From Pseudodesulfovibrio sp. (GTDB lineage Bacteria; Desulfobacterota; Desulfovibrionia; Desulfovibrionales; Desulfovibrionaceae): 64,000 bases of DNA. Both the position numbers and the translations under genes were made by a program. Of the stretch, positions 51,645-60,434 are shown in pieces. Below the pieces are notes generated by a model. The model worked only from the letters and a program-made list of their open reading frames with translations, did no database searches and was not told the origin of the DNA. The stretch is taken from contig JADGEX010000002.1 of the NCBI GenBank assembly GCA_016744135.1, forward strand, positions 744,001-808,000. The letters run 5' to 3'. Numbering within the stretch: the stretch's first letter is position 1; every line of letters starts with the position of its first letter.

Positions 51645-53372
51645 TTACTTAACCTTGCCAGCCTTCCATGCTTCGAGCAGCTTGTCGTAATCGACAGTTT
51701 CACCCTTGGGCTTTTCGTTGGCGAGCTTGGCCTTGGGGGAACCCGGCTTGTTCAGCCAGTAGGATTCTTCGCGGGGCTTGTTCAGCTTGGGACCGCAATC
51801 ACCGAGGATGCCTGCACGTTCGAGGCGCATGAGAATCTTGTCCTGTTCCTTGGCGAGGTTGTCCATGGCGGTGTCGACGGTGACTTCACCGGCAACAGCT
51901 TCACCGATGTTCTGCCACCAGAGCTGAGACAGCTTCGGGTAATCAGGAACGTTGGTGCCGGTAGGCGTCCATGCGACGCGGGCCGGGCTGCGATAGAATT
52001 CCACCAGACCGCCCAGCTTGGGAGCGCGTTCGGTGAAAGACTTGTCGTGGATGTCAGAGTTACGGATGGGGGTCAGACCAACGTGGGTTTTCTTCAGGGA
52101 CGTGGTCTTGGCGACGCAGAACTGTGCGAACAGCCATGCAGCCTGACGACGTTTGATCGGAGTGGATTTCAGCAGGGTCCAGGAACCGCAGTCCTGATAA
52201 CCGAGTTTCTGGCCTTCTTCCCAGTATGGGCCATGCGGGGACGGAGCCATACGCCATTTGGGTGTACCATCAGCGTTGACGACCGGAGTCCCTTCCTGAA
52301 CCATGGAAGCGGTAAAGGCGGTGTACCAGAATATCTGCTGGGCAACGTTACCCTTGGCAAGGCTGGGGAGAGACTGATAGAAGTCCATGCCCAAAGCGCC
52401 CGGAGGGGCGTACTTACGCAGCCAGTCCATGTATTTGCGCAGAGCATACTTGGCAGCGGGGCCGTTGGTGGCGCCACCACGGGCAACAGAAGAACCGACA
52501 GGACGGCAACCTTCTACACGGATGCCCCATTCGTCGACGGGCTTACCATTGGGAATACCCTTGTCGCCAGCACCGGCCATGGACAGCCATGCGTCTGTGA
52601 AACGCCAGCCGAGGTCCGGGGCTTTCTTACCGTAATCCATGTGGCCGTAAATGGCCTTGCCGTTGATTTCACGGACATCTTCACTGAAGAATTCAGCGAT
52701 ATCTTCGTAAGCGGACCAGTTGACCGGGACGCCCAGATCATAGCCGTATTTGGCTTTGAATGCCTTTTTCAGCTCAGGTTTTTGGAACCAATCGTAGCGG
52801 AACCAGTACAGGTTTGCGAACTGTTGGTCAGGCAGCTGATAGAGCTTGCCGTCAGGACCGGTGGTAAAGGATTTACCCATGAAATCATCGATATCAAGGG
52901 TAGGCAGAGTGACGGATTTACCTTCGTTTTCCATCCAGTCGGTCAGGTTGACCACGTGGCCGGAACGGAAGTGGGTACCGATCAGATCGGAGTCGTTGAT
53001 GTAGGCATCAAAGACGTTTTCGCCTGATTGGAATTGGACCTGGAGTTTTTCAATGACGTCACCTTCCTGAATCAAGTCATGTGTGACCTTGATACCGGTG
53101 ATTTCATAGAAAGCCTTGGCAAGTACTTTGGATTCGTACTCGTGTGTGGGGATAGTCTCAGAGACAACTTTGATTTCCATGCCTTTGAAGGGGGCGGCGG
53201 CTTTGATAAACCACTGCATTTCCTTCATCTGTTCCTCTTTTGTCAAAGTGGATGGCTGGAACTCGTTGTCGATCCATTTTTTGGCAGCCTTGCTGTCGGC
53301 AAAACCGACACTTGCGAGGCTGAGGCATGCTACTGTGAGCACGCCTGTCATCAATAAACGCCGCAACTTCAT
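51645..53372 (-). CDS. glpV: Glycerol ABC transporter substrate-binding protein
   Basis: 575 residues, unusually large for a binding protein but normal for rhizobial GlpV. Signal peptide 1-25 (SLASVGFA-D). NEFQPSTLTKEEQMKEMQWFIKAA at the N-terminus, FRYDWFQKPELKKAFKAKYGYDLGVPVNW and GYQDCGSWTLLKSTP fit the family. It binds glycerol in the periplasm. It is the last gene of the operon, 103 bases after glpU, with CGGAGG at the start. Confidence 0.92.
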   Translation of the reverse strand: MKLRRLLMTGVLTVACLSLASVGFADSKAAKKWIDNEFQPSTLTKEEQMKEMQWFIKAAAPFKGMEIKVVSETIPTHEYESKVLAKAFYEITGIKVTHDLIQEGDVIEKLQVQFQSGENVFDAYINDSDLIGTHFRSGHVVNLTDWMENEGKSVTLPTLDIDDFMGKSFTTGPDGKLYQLPDQQFANLYWFRYDWFQKPELKKAFKAKYGYDLGVPVNWSAYEDIAEFFSEDVREINGKAIYGHMDYGKKAPDLGWRFTDAWLSMAGAGDKGIPNGKPVDEWGIRVEGCRPVGSSVARGGATNGPAAKYALRKYMDWLRKYAPPGALGMDFYQSLPSLAKGNVAQQIFWYTAFTASMVQEGTPVVNADGTPKWRMAPSPHGPYWEEGQKLGYQDCGSWTLLKSTPIKRRQAAWLFAQFCVAKTTSLKKTHVGLTPIRNSDIHDKSFTERAPKLGGLVEFYRSPARVAWTPTGTNVPDYPKLSQLWWQNIGEAVAGEVTVDTAMDNLAKEQDKILMRLERAGILGDCGPKLNKPREESYWLNKPGSPKAKLANEKPKGETVDYDKLLEAWKAGKVK

Positions 53373-53475
53373 ACGTACCTCCGTATGCTGATTAAAATAA
53401 CACCTCTACCTCTAGTACCTCTTCACAACCGTAGGCTCTCTCAATACGGGCTTGGTAATGTGTCGTGTGTCGGGG

Positions 53476-53754
53476 TTATCCCCAACGCATGACCACAATG
53501 AGAAAACACACGGATATTACCGTTGCAATCCAAACGCTGAAATCAGTCAGTCCAATCCATGATAAATGTATATATGCGCTGCCCAGCAGCCCGATGAAAA
53601 GGCGGTCTCCACGAGTTGTGGTCAGCGGCAGTACACCGCGTCTGGCCACACATGGAGAAACCACTTCCCATATTGTCATCCCGATGAGCATCAAGGCGAT
53701 GACGCAAAAGAACCCAGCCGTGACCGGTGTCCATGCCATCCATTCCAGATTCAT
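53476..53754 (-). CDS. glpU: Small DUF2160 membrane protein of the glycerol transporter
   Basis: 92 residues with three hydrophobic segments (about 9-33, 52-66, 70-88), starting MNLEWMAWTPVTAGFF. This is the DUF2160 family found with glpSTPQV. The role is not defined but the gene is required as part of the locus in rhizobia. It lies 15 bases after glpQ, with AAAGGA upstream. Confidence 0.88.
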   Translation of the reverse strand: MNLEWMAWTPVTAGFFCVIALMLIGMTIWEVVSPCVARRGVLPLTTTRGDRLFIGLLGSAYIHLSWIGLTDFSVWIATVISVCFLIVVMRWG

Positions 53755-53769
53755 ATCCGTATCCTTTTC

Positions 53770-54573
53770 TTAAACCCGGCCGAGGGCAAAACCCTTGGCG
53801 AGGTGGTTACGTACAAACCAGATGACCAGTGCGCCCGGGACAATGGTCAGGATTCCGGCGGCGGCCAGCAGGCCCCAGTCTAGTCCAGTGGCGCTTACTG
53901 TGCGCGTCATGGTTGCAGCAATAGGCTTGGCCGCAGTCGTTGTTAGTGTCCTAGCAAGGAGAAGCTCTACCCAGCTAAACATGAAACAGAAGAATGCGGT
54001 GACACCGATTCCTGCACGAATGAGCGGAACAAAGACCCGGAGGAAGAATCGTGGGAAGCTGTAGCCGTCAACGAAGGCTGTTTCATCAATTTCTCTTGGG
54101 ACACCTGACATGAATCCTTCAAGAATCCATACCGAGAGCGGCACATTGAATAGGCAGTGCGCTAAGGCGACAGCGATGTGCGTATCGATCAGGTTGAATG
54201 TCGAATATAATTGGAAGAAAGGCAGCAGGAAGACCGCAGGTGGTGCCATGCGGTTGGTCAACAGCCAGAAGAACACCTGCGAATCTCCGATAAAATGGTA
54301 TCGAGAGAAGGCGTATGCCGCAGGGAGGGCAACCAGTACTGAGATCACCGTGTTGATGGTCACATAAATGATAGAGTTGATGTACCCGGAGTACCATGAC
54401 GGATCGGTAAAAATCTTCATGTAGTTGGTAAGAGTCGGGTCGCTTGGATACCATGCAAAGGCACCCATAATATCCGCATTGGTGCGAAGAGACATGTTGA
54501 GCATCCAGTAAATAGGGAGGAACAACAGTGCCAGATAGATGATTAGTCCGATGGTTCTTTTTTTAATTATCAT
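53770..54573 (-). CDS. glpQ: Glycerol ABC transporter permease 2
   Basis: 267 residues, six predicted membrane segments. The EAA loop for ATPase contact is EIDETAFVDGYSFPRFFLRVFVPL. MalG-like class. The start overlaps the glpP stop by four bases (ATGA). This is the transporter permease of the rhizobial glp nomenclature, not the glycerophosphodiesterase that shares the symbol. Confidence 0.92.
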   Translation of the reverse strand: MIIKKRTIGLIIYLALLFLPIYWMLNMSLRTNADIMGAFAWYPSDPTLTNYMKIFTDPSWYSGYINSIIYVTINTVISVLVALPAAYAFSRYHFIGDSQVFFWLLTNRMAPPAVFLLPFFQLYSTFNLIDTHIAVALAHCLFNVPLSVWILEGFMSGVPREIDETAFVDGYSFPRFFLRVFVPLIRAGIGVTAFFCFMFSWVELLLARTLTTTAAKPIAATMTRTVSATGLDWGLLAAAGILTIVPGALVIWFVRNHLAKGFALGRV

Positions 54574-55442
54574 GACTTTTCTCCTGTCCCGACTGCCTGA
54601 AGAGCTTGATAGAACAGCCAGCAGAACAACAGGATGATGAGGAAGTAGATCAACGAGAATGCCGCAGCCGGGCCGAGATCGAACTGACCGACAGCTATTT
54701 TGACGAGATAGATAGACAGGAATGTTGTGGAGTTACCGGGCCCGCCGCCGGTGAGGACAAAGGGTTCTGCGTAAATCAGGAAGCTGTCCATGAACCGCAG
54801 CAGCAGAGCGATGGTCAGAACTCCACGCATTTTGGGGAGCTGAATAAAACGGAATATGGCCCAGGCCGAGGCACCGTCAATTTTGGCTGCTTGATAATAT
54901 GCCTCGGGAATGGCCCGAAGCCCTGCGTAGGCCAGCAGGACAACAAGTGGCGTCCAGTGCCAGACTTCCATGAGCATGAGCGTTGTCCATGCGTCAAATG
55001 CGTGGGCTGTGTGGTCAAACGAAATTCCGGCTTCGTTGACGAGATAGCCGAATAGGCCGATATCCGGTCGGGTGAAAATGATCCAGATTGTTCCGATAAC
55101 GTTCCAGGGAATCAACAACGGCAGGGCCAGAATGACCAGACACGCGGAAGCTGCCCATCCCTTTTTGGGCATAGTCAATGCGATGGCGATACCAAGGGGC
55201 ATTTCAATCAGCAGGACAAGGCCCGAAAATGCCAACTGCCGCCACAAAGCGTCATGGAGTCGTCCATCTTGTAGAATTTCCTTGAACCATTCGACGCCAA
55301 CGAAGAGTCGTTGTCCTGGCCCGAAAATGTCCTGCACTGAATAGTTGACAACGGTCATCAACGGAATGATCGCACTGAAAGCTACGATGATAAAGACCGG
55401 GAGAATGAAAAACCATGCTTTATTATTGTTCCATTTATTCAC
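54570..55442 (-). CDS. glpP: Glycerol ABC transporter permease 1
   Basis: 290 residues, MalF/UgpA-like, six membrane segments. The EAA loop is IPEAYYQAAKIDGASAWAIFRFIQLPKM. It forms the channel with GlpQ. GGGAGG precedes the ATG, 12 bases after glpT. Confidence 0.92.
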   Translation of the reverse strand: MNKWNNNKAWFFILPVFIIVAFSAIIPLMTVVNYSVQDIFGPGQRLFVGVEWFKEILQDGRLHDALWRQLAFSGLVLLIEMPLGIAIALTMPKKGWAASACLVILALPLLIPWNVIGTIWIIFTRPDIGLFGYLVNEAGISFDHTAHAFDAWTTLMLMEVWHWTPLVVLLAYAGLRAIPEAYYQAAKIDGASAWAIFRFIQLPKMRGVLTIALLLRFMDSFLIYAEPFVLTGGGPGNSTTFLSIYLVKIAVGQFDLGPAAAFSLIYFLIILLFCWLFYQALQAVGTGEKS

Positions 55443-55454
55443 AGTTGCCTCCCA

Positions 55455-56540
55455 TTATTTAACCAGTCTTTCGTCGCAGTAAATCTTTGTCTTTTCCGGT
55501 GGGAAGGTCAGCCAGCACGTGCCATTCGGGATGTTCCGGTTGTCCTTGATTCTGGCTTTAATATCATTGTCACCGAATCGAGCAGTGATAATACGGCAAA
55601 ATCCCTGGTCTTCAATGCCGATAACCTGAGCGGCAATACTGTTTTCAACTTCCGTGTCGTGAATTCCAACGTACATGGGACGAATGCCTATTTTGAGTTT
55701 GCCGCCTTGTTGAGTGGCTTTTTCGGCGTAGGAAGGAATCAGGGGGATGGCAACGTCGTCGACCAGAGCCCTGTTGTCGGTCACTGTACATTCAAGAAAG
55801 TTCATGCCTGGACTACCGATGAAATAGCCGACGAATGTGTGATCCGGACTTTCGAAAAGTTCTTCCGGTGTACCTGTCTGGACGATTTCACCTTCGTACA
55901 TGACCACGATCTGATCTGCGAAGGTCATTGCCTCCACTTGATCGTGGGTAACGTAGATCATGGTCAGTTTGAATTCTTTGTGGATTTCTTTGAGCTTGCG
56001 ACGAAGATCCCATTTGAGATGCGGATCGATGACGGTGAGCGGCTCATCAAAAAGAATGGCTGCGACATCGCTTCTGACCAGTCCTCGGCCAAGGGAAATT
56101 TTCTGTTTTGCGTCAGCGGAAAGTCCTGCGGCACGTTTGTGCAGGTCCTGTTTCAGGTCGAGGGCCTCGGCGATTTCGTCAACGCGCTTGTTGATGTCCG
56201 CCTTGGGTACGCCTCTGTTTTTCAGGGGAAATGCGAGGTTCTGATACACTGTCATTGTATCGTATAGGACAGGGAACTGGAAGACTTGGGCAATATTCCG
56301 TTGTTCAGGCTGCAAGGCGGATACGTCTTCTCCATCATAGAGGATGCTGCCGTGCGACGGTTTCAGCAATCCGGATATGATATTCAGCATCGTGGTCTTG
56401 CCGCAACCTGATGGGCCGAGCAGGGCATAGGCACCTCCATCTTCCCAAACCGTGTGGATTCGCTTGAGCGCGAAGTCGTCTTCGTCCACCGGATCTGGGC
56501 GATAGCTATGCTTGATTTCCTTGAGTTCAATGCGCGCCAT
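55455..56540 (-). CDS. glpT: Glycerol ABC transporter ATPase 2
   Basis: 361 residues. Walker A GPSGCGKTTM (38-47), Walker B AAILFDEPLTVID and a MalK-like C-terminal OB domain. The signature loop reads LSADAKQKISLGRG, so the usual LSGGQ is replaced by LSADA, which suggests that this ATPase partners GlpS in an asymmetric dimer. The name follows the rhizobial scheme; it is unrelated to the GlpT antiporter. GGGAG precedes the ATG. Confidence 0.92.
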   Translation of the reverse strand: MARIELKEIKHSYRPDPVDEDDFALKRIHTVWEDGGAYALLGPSGCGKTTMLNIISGLLKPSHGSILYDGEDVSALQPEQRNIAQVFQFPVLYDTMTVYQNLAFPLKNRGVPKADINKRVDEIAEALDLKQDLHKRAAGLSADAKQKISLGRGLVRSDVAAILFDEPLTVIDPHLKWDLRRKLKEIHKEFKLTMIYVTHDQVEAMTFADQIVVMYEGEIVQTGTPEELFESPDHTFVGYFIGSPGMNFLECTVTDNRALVDDVAIPLIPSYAEKATQQGGKLKIGIRPMYVGIHDTEVENSIAAQVIGIEDQGFCRIITARFGDNDIKARIKDNRNIPNGTCWLTFPPEKTKIYCDERLVK

Positions 56541-56552
56541 GAGATCTCCCGG

Positions 56553-57632
56553 CTAGTCAGTCTCTGGCGAGAGTAAAAGTTCTCCCGCCTTGTTGAATAC
56601 ATAAAAGGCACTCGGGTGGACATATATCGAGACCTGGCTTCCAGTTTTGTGAATGTGGACGCCGTCATCCTGAACGACGAGAGATTCGTCGCCGTGTTTG
56701 ATGTGAACAAAGGTCTCTGACCCATTGATTTCCGATAAGGCCACTTCGCCAACGATACAAATGTGGTCGTCACTGTCACAGACCATGCTGAGTTGATTGG
56801 ATCGAATGCCAAAAATGTAGTCGTCTTTAGGCAGGTCGGCCATTGTTGAGGCCTTCTGGAAGGTCAACCCATTGATCATTTCCACTGTGCCGTTATTGAT
56901 CGATCCATTCATGAAGTTGATGGGCGGATCGCTGAAAACCTGGGCAACCTGAGTCGTGGCGGGATGCTGGTATACTTCAGCGGTTGGTCCTATTTGGAGG
57001 ACTCGGCCTTCGTGCATGACAATGACGTTGCCACCAAGCATGAGGGCTTCGGTGGGTTCTGTAGTCGTGTAAACGACAACCGAATCACGTTTGATGAAGA
57101 TTTTCTGTAACTCGTCTCGAAGTTCTTCTCTTAACTTGTAGTCGAGGTTGACGAGGGGTTCATCCAGAAGCAGAAGGTCGACGTTTTTTACCAATGCGCG
57201 GGCGATGGCCGTACGCTGTTGCTGCCCACCTGAAAGTTCTGCGGGGAGTCGGTCGAGAAGGTGTTCAATGTGCAGCATGGATGCCGCTTCCATAACACGT
57301 CTTTCAATTTCGGCCTTTTTTACGCCATGAATTTTTAAGGGAGAAGCAATGTTTTCGTAGATGGTCTGAGACGGGTAATTGATGAATTGTTGGTAAACCA
57401 TGGCGATGCTACGTTTGCGAACGGTGACGCCTGTGACATCTTGGTCATCGGCGAAAACGGAGCCTGACGTGGGGCGATCAAGCCCTGCCATGATTCGGAG
57501 AAGCGAGGTTTTTCCCGCTAGCGTCCGTCCCAGAACCACGTAGCGAGAGCCCGAATCGAACTCCAGGTTGATCTCGTTGAGATGGACTTCCTGTCCAACC
57601 AATTTATTGATGCCTTTGAGCTGTAAACTCAT
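56553..57632 (-). CDS. glpS: Glycerol ABC transporter ATPase 1
   Basis: 359 residues. Walker A reads GRTLAGKTSL where GxxGxGKS/T is usual (the second glycine is replaced), while the signature LSGGQQQRTAIARAL and Walker B LLLLDEPLVNLD are intact. GlpT has the reverse defect, a good Walker A and a poor signature. A C-terminal MalK-type domain follows. It is the first gene of the glpSTPQUV operon, with GGGAG before the ATG and a GlpR-type site 78 bases upstream. Confidence 0.92.
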   Translation of the reverse strand: MSLQLKGINKLVGQEVHLNEINLEFDSGSRYVVLGRTLAGKTSLLRIMAGLDRPTSGSVFADDQDVTGVTVRKRSIAMVYQQFINYPSQTIYENIASPLKIHGVKKAEIERRVMEAASMLHIEHLLDRLPAELSGGQQQRTAIARALVKNVDLLLLDEPLVNLDYKLREELRDELQKIFIKRDSVVVYTTTEPTEALMLGGNVIVMHEGRVLQIGPTAEVYQHPATTQVAQVFSDPPINFMNGSINNGTVEMINGLTFQKASTMADLPKDDYIFGIRSNQLSMVCDSDDHICIVGEVALSEINGSETFVHIKHGDESLVVQDDGVHIHKTGSQVSIYVHPSAFYVFNKAGELLLSPETD

Positions 57633-57709
57633 AAATCGTACTCCCGGTGGTCTATTCCGGTCAAAATTTTCACAACATATTCACAATATGACGTAGCATT
57701 GTCAGTAAA

Positions 57710-57725
57710 TGTTCGCAAGTGAAAA
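57710..57725. promoter_or_regulatory. GlpR-type operator 1 (before glpS)
   Basis: TGTTCGCAAGTGAAAA. It shares TGTTC-N4-GTGAAAA with two sites upstream of glpR. A tandem pair of TTGTGAA half-sites lies between it and glpS (minus strand, about 57671-57690). Confidence 0.6.
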
Positions 57726-57779
57726 CGATTTTTCCATGACTCCTGAGTTATTTACTTTTTTAAAAAATACCTGTTTGAA

Positions 57780-58589
57780 CTACTCGGCAACATGGAGTTC
57801 GACGTCGTTGTGCTTCATTATTTCAACAAGTTCAGCCGGTGGCAGCTTGTTGGTGAACATGGCGTCAACTTCGCGGATATTGCCCAGTCTGACCATGGCG
57901 TTTCTACCGAATTTGGTGTGGTCCGTGACAAGAAAGACTTTGCGTGAATTTTCAATGATGGAGCGTGCGGCTGTGACCTCGCGATAATCGAAGTCGAGGA
58001 GTGTGCCATCTTTGTCTACACCGCTGATCCCGATGATGCCGTAGTCGACCTTGAATTGGCGTATGAAATCAATGGCTGCCTCTCCTACGATGCCGCAGTC
58101 CTTGTGTCGTACGATTCCGCCGGAGACGATGACTTCTATGTCTTTGTTTCCGCTTAATGTCTTGGCAACATTGAGATTGTTTGTGATGACACGGAGTTTG
58201 TCATGGTTAACCAAGACTTTTGCGACTTCTTCGGTGGTCGTTCCCATATTGATAAAGAGCGAAGATCTGGTGGGGATGTTTTGGGCAACCAGTTTGGCGA
58301 TGACCTGTTTTTCCCGAAGGCAGAGAATTTTGCGATCCGTGTAGTCGACGTTTTCTGTGCTGAGTATGGGGCCGGCTCCCCCATGGTGTCTTTGAAGGAG
58401 TCCTTGATCGCAGAGAGTATTGATATCTCGACGGACAGTTTGCGGGGTGACATTGAACTTGGTGGCCAAGTCTCCAATGGCAATAAAGCCTCGTTCTCTG
58501 ACAAGGTCGACAATTTGTTTGTGGCGTATTTGGACGGAGGCGTGTTTGCCGCCTTTGGTTGTGGAATTGCCTGAATCTTGATCCGACAT
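57780..58589 (-). CDS. glpR: DeoR-family repressor GlpR
   Basis: 269 residues. The winged helix is IVDLVRERGFIAIGDLATKFNVTPQTVRRDINTLCDQGLLQRHHGGA (two parts, about 26-72). The DeoR effector domain carries MGTTTEEVAKVL, NNLNVA, IVSGGIVR and GISGVDKDGTLLDFD, which bind a sugar phosphate, here presumably glycerol-3-phosphate. It lies between the transporter operon and glpA, divergent from glpA, with operators on both sides. AGGAAGAG precedes the ATG. Confidence 0.93.
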   Translation of the reverse strand: MSDQDSGNSTTKGGKHASVQIRHKQIVDLVRERGFIAIGDLATKFNVTPQTVRRDINTLCDQGLLQRHHGGAGPILSTENVDYTDRKILCLREKQVIAKLVAQNIPTRSSLFINMGTTTEEVAKVLVNHDKLRVITNNLNVAKTLSGNKDIEVIVSGGIVRHKDCGIVGEAAIDFIRQFKVDYGIIGISGVDKDGTLLDFDYREVTAARSIIENSRKVFLVTDHTKFGRNAMVRLGNIREVDAMFTNKLPPAELVEIMKHNDVELHVAE

Positions 58590-58612
58590 AACTCTTCCTT
58601 AAATATGCAGTA

Positions 58613-58628
58613 TGTTCAATTGTGAAAA
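58613..58628. promoter_or_regulatory. GlpR-type operator 2
   Basis: TGTTCAATTGTGAAAA, 24 bases upstream of the glpR start, in the glpR-glpA intergenic region. Confidence 0.6.
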
Positions 58629-58646
58629 TAGATACTGGTGTTTTGT

Positions 58647-58662
58647 TGTTCGAAAGTGAAAA
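58647..58662. promoter_or_regulatory. GlpR-type operator 3
   Basis: TGTTCGAAAGTGAAAA, 34 bases from operator 2 (start to start, close to three helical turns), in the same orientation. Confidence 0.6.
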
Positions 58663-58723
58663 AAATAATGACGCAATCCCTATTTTTAGGTATGTTAGAG
58701 CTGCTTTTTTGCTTTGTTGCGTT

Positions 58724-58729
58724 TATAAT
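58724..58729 (+). promoter_or_regulatory. Probable -10 element of the glpA promoter
   Basis: A perfect TATAAT, 116 bases before the glpA GTG. The -35 position (58701-58706, CTGCTT) is poor, so activation or an alternative start is possible. The leader is AT-rich. Confidence 0.35.
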
Positions 58730-58844
58730 TTTCTTTTTTACTCATAACAGTTTCATTTTTTTGCTACAAGAGAAAATCGAAAGTTGTCGTTTGAATGGTC
58801 CATTTTTACTGTTTGCAGTTATTTGGGCATAGGGAGCCGTCATT

Positions 58845-60434
58845 GTGAAATCATTTCAGACCAGAGTTCTTATATTAGGTGGGGGAGCCACCGGAACCGG
58901 TTTGGCCAGAGATTTGGCCCTGCGGGGTGTCTCGTGCCTTTTGGCGGAACGGCGAGATATAAACGCTGGTGCGTCCGGTGGTAATCATGGACTTCTGCAC
59001 AGCGGTGCACGGTATGTTGCCTCTGATATGGAAGCCGCTGTAGAGTGTCGGGAAGAAGGGGCCATCCTCAAGGCCGTTGCTCCTCAGTGTATTGAAGATA
59101 CCGGTGGTCTTTTTGTTGCTGTAGAAGGTGATGATGAGCAGTATGTGGCTGACTTTGAGGGCATGTGCAAAAAGAGTCTTATTCCTGCTCGACAGCTTGA
59201 TCTTGGTGAAGCCCGTGAGCTTGAACCGTTGCTTTCAGAAAAACTTATTTCCGCTTATGCCGTTGAAGACGGTGCTGTTGATCCGTTCATGTTGTCGCTC
59301 GACAATATGGCGCATGCAATGACTCATGGGGCTCAATCGATCAGAAATGCCAAGGTGGTTGGTTTTTCCATGGGCGATGGTCGAATCCAACGGGCCTTGT
59401 TTCTGGATGAAACTTCGGGCGAGTCCTTTGAGGTAGAAGCGGACCTTATAGTCAATGCGACTGGAGCGTGGGCGGGGCTTATCGCGGCCCTTGCCGGTGC
59501 TGAAATTCATATTTTGTATTCCTCCGGCAGTCTGCTCGTGACGCAGGATCGATTGACCAAACGTGTTATCAATCGACTGCGCAAGGCGTCGGATTCGGAT
59601 ATTCTTGTTCCCGGCGGAACCGTGTCTGTTTTGGGGACAACATCGGTGACCATCGACTCTCCTGATGATTGCCGCCCGACAGTGGCAGAGACAGACCAGA
59701 TTATCGAAGATGCTCAGGCCATGATTCCGGTTTTGGCAACAACTCGCTATATCCGGGCCTATGCTGGTGTACGGCCCCTTGTCCTTTCGGGTGAGAGCGG
59801 CGATGCCCGGAGTGTCAGCCGAGGCTTTTCCCTTATCGATCATGCCCGTGACAATGTGGACAATTTTATTACCATCACTGGCGGTAAGCTGACGACATAT
59901 CGACTCATGGCTGAAAAGACGGCGGATATGGTTTGCAGGAAACTCGGTGTGAAAGCCCCGTGTCTGACGCGAACCGAGTCGCTACCTGCTTCTACTATGG
60001 GGCGGTGGACCGAACCGGGGTTGGCTCCAAAATCGTGGGTACGGAATCGGGACGAGGACGATCTTATCTTGTGCGAGTGTGAGATGGTGTCACGCAATTC
60101 CATTGATTCCATCATTGAAAACATGCCCGGTATGCGTGGTAATTCCATGCTCAAGGCCATTGGCATGCGCAGTCGAGTAGGCAAGGGCCCGTGTCAGGGG
60201 GGCTTTTGTGGATTGCGGATTACGGGACATCTCTACGACCAAAGGCATGTGTCCAACGCACAGGGATTGAATGAACTCAAGACATTTGTCGGTCGACGAT
60301 GGCGCGGTTTTTCACCTGTCTTGTGGGGACTCCCCATGGTGCAGGCAGACTTGCAGGAAGCTTTGTATTGCGGTGCGCTTGATATGGAACTTGATCATAA
60401 CACGGACGATTTTACCTGCGAGGATGACGAATGA
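58845..60434 (+). CDS. glpA: Anaerobic glycerol-3-phosphate dehydrogenase subunit A
   Basis: 529 residues from GTG 58845 (AGGGAG upstream). FAD-binding LGGGATGTGLARDLALRG, GNHGLLHSGARY, and a C-terminal BFD-like [2Fe-2S] domain with CECEM and GKGPCQGGFCGLRI (about 407-460) match GlpA rather than aerobic GlpD. It oxidises glycerol-3-phosphate to dihydroxyacetone phosphate. It overlaps glpB by four bases and is divergent from glpR. Confidence 0.95.
   Translation: MKSFQTRVLILGGGATGTGLARDLALRGVSCLLAERRDINAGASGGNHGLLHSGARYVASDMEAAVECREEGAILKAVAPQCIEDTGGLFVAVEGDDEQYVADFEGMCKKSLIPARQLDLGEARELEPLLSEKLISAYAVEDGAVDPFMLSLDNMAHAMTHGAQSIRNAKVVGFSMGDGRIQRALFLDETSGESFEVEADLIVNATGAWAGLIAALAGAEIHILYSSGSLLVTQDRLTKRVINRLRKASDSDILVPGGTVSVLGTTSVTIDSPDDCRPTVAETDQIIEDAQAMIPVLATTRYIRAYAGVRPLVLSGESGDARSVSRGFSLIDHARDNVDNFITITGGKLTTYRLMAEKTADMVCRKLGVKAPCLTRTESLPASTMGRWTEPGLAPKSWVRNRDEDDLILCECEMVSRNSIDSIIENMPGMRGNSMLKAIGMRSRVGKGPCQGGFCGLRITGHLYDQRHVSNAQGLNELKTFVGRRWRGFSPVLWGLPMVQADLQEALYCGALDMELDHNTDDFTCEDDE

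Noticed and set aside
51621..53027. 468-codon plus-strand ORF opposite glpV
   Set aside because: Antisense shadow of the binding protein gene.
58638..58832. 64-codon ORF upstream of glpA
   Set aside because: Phe/Leu-rich reading of AT-rich leader DNA, no ribosome site, and it overlaps an operator and the -10 element.
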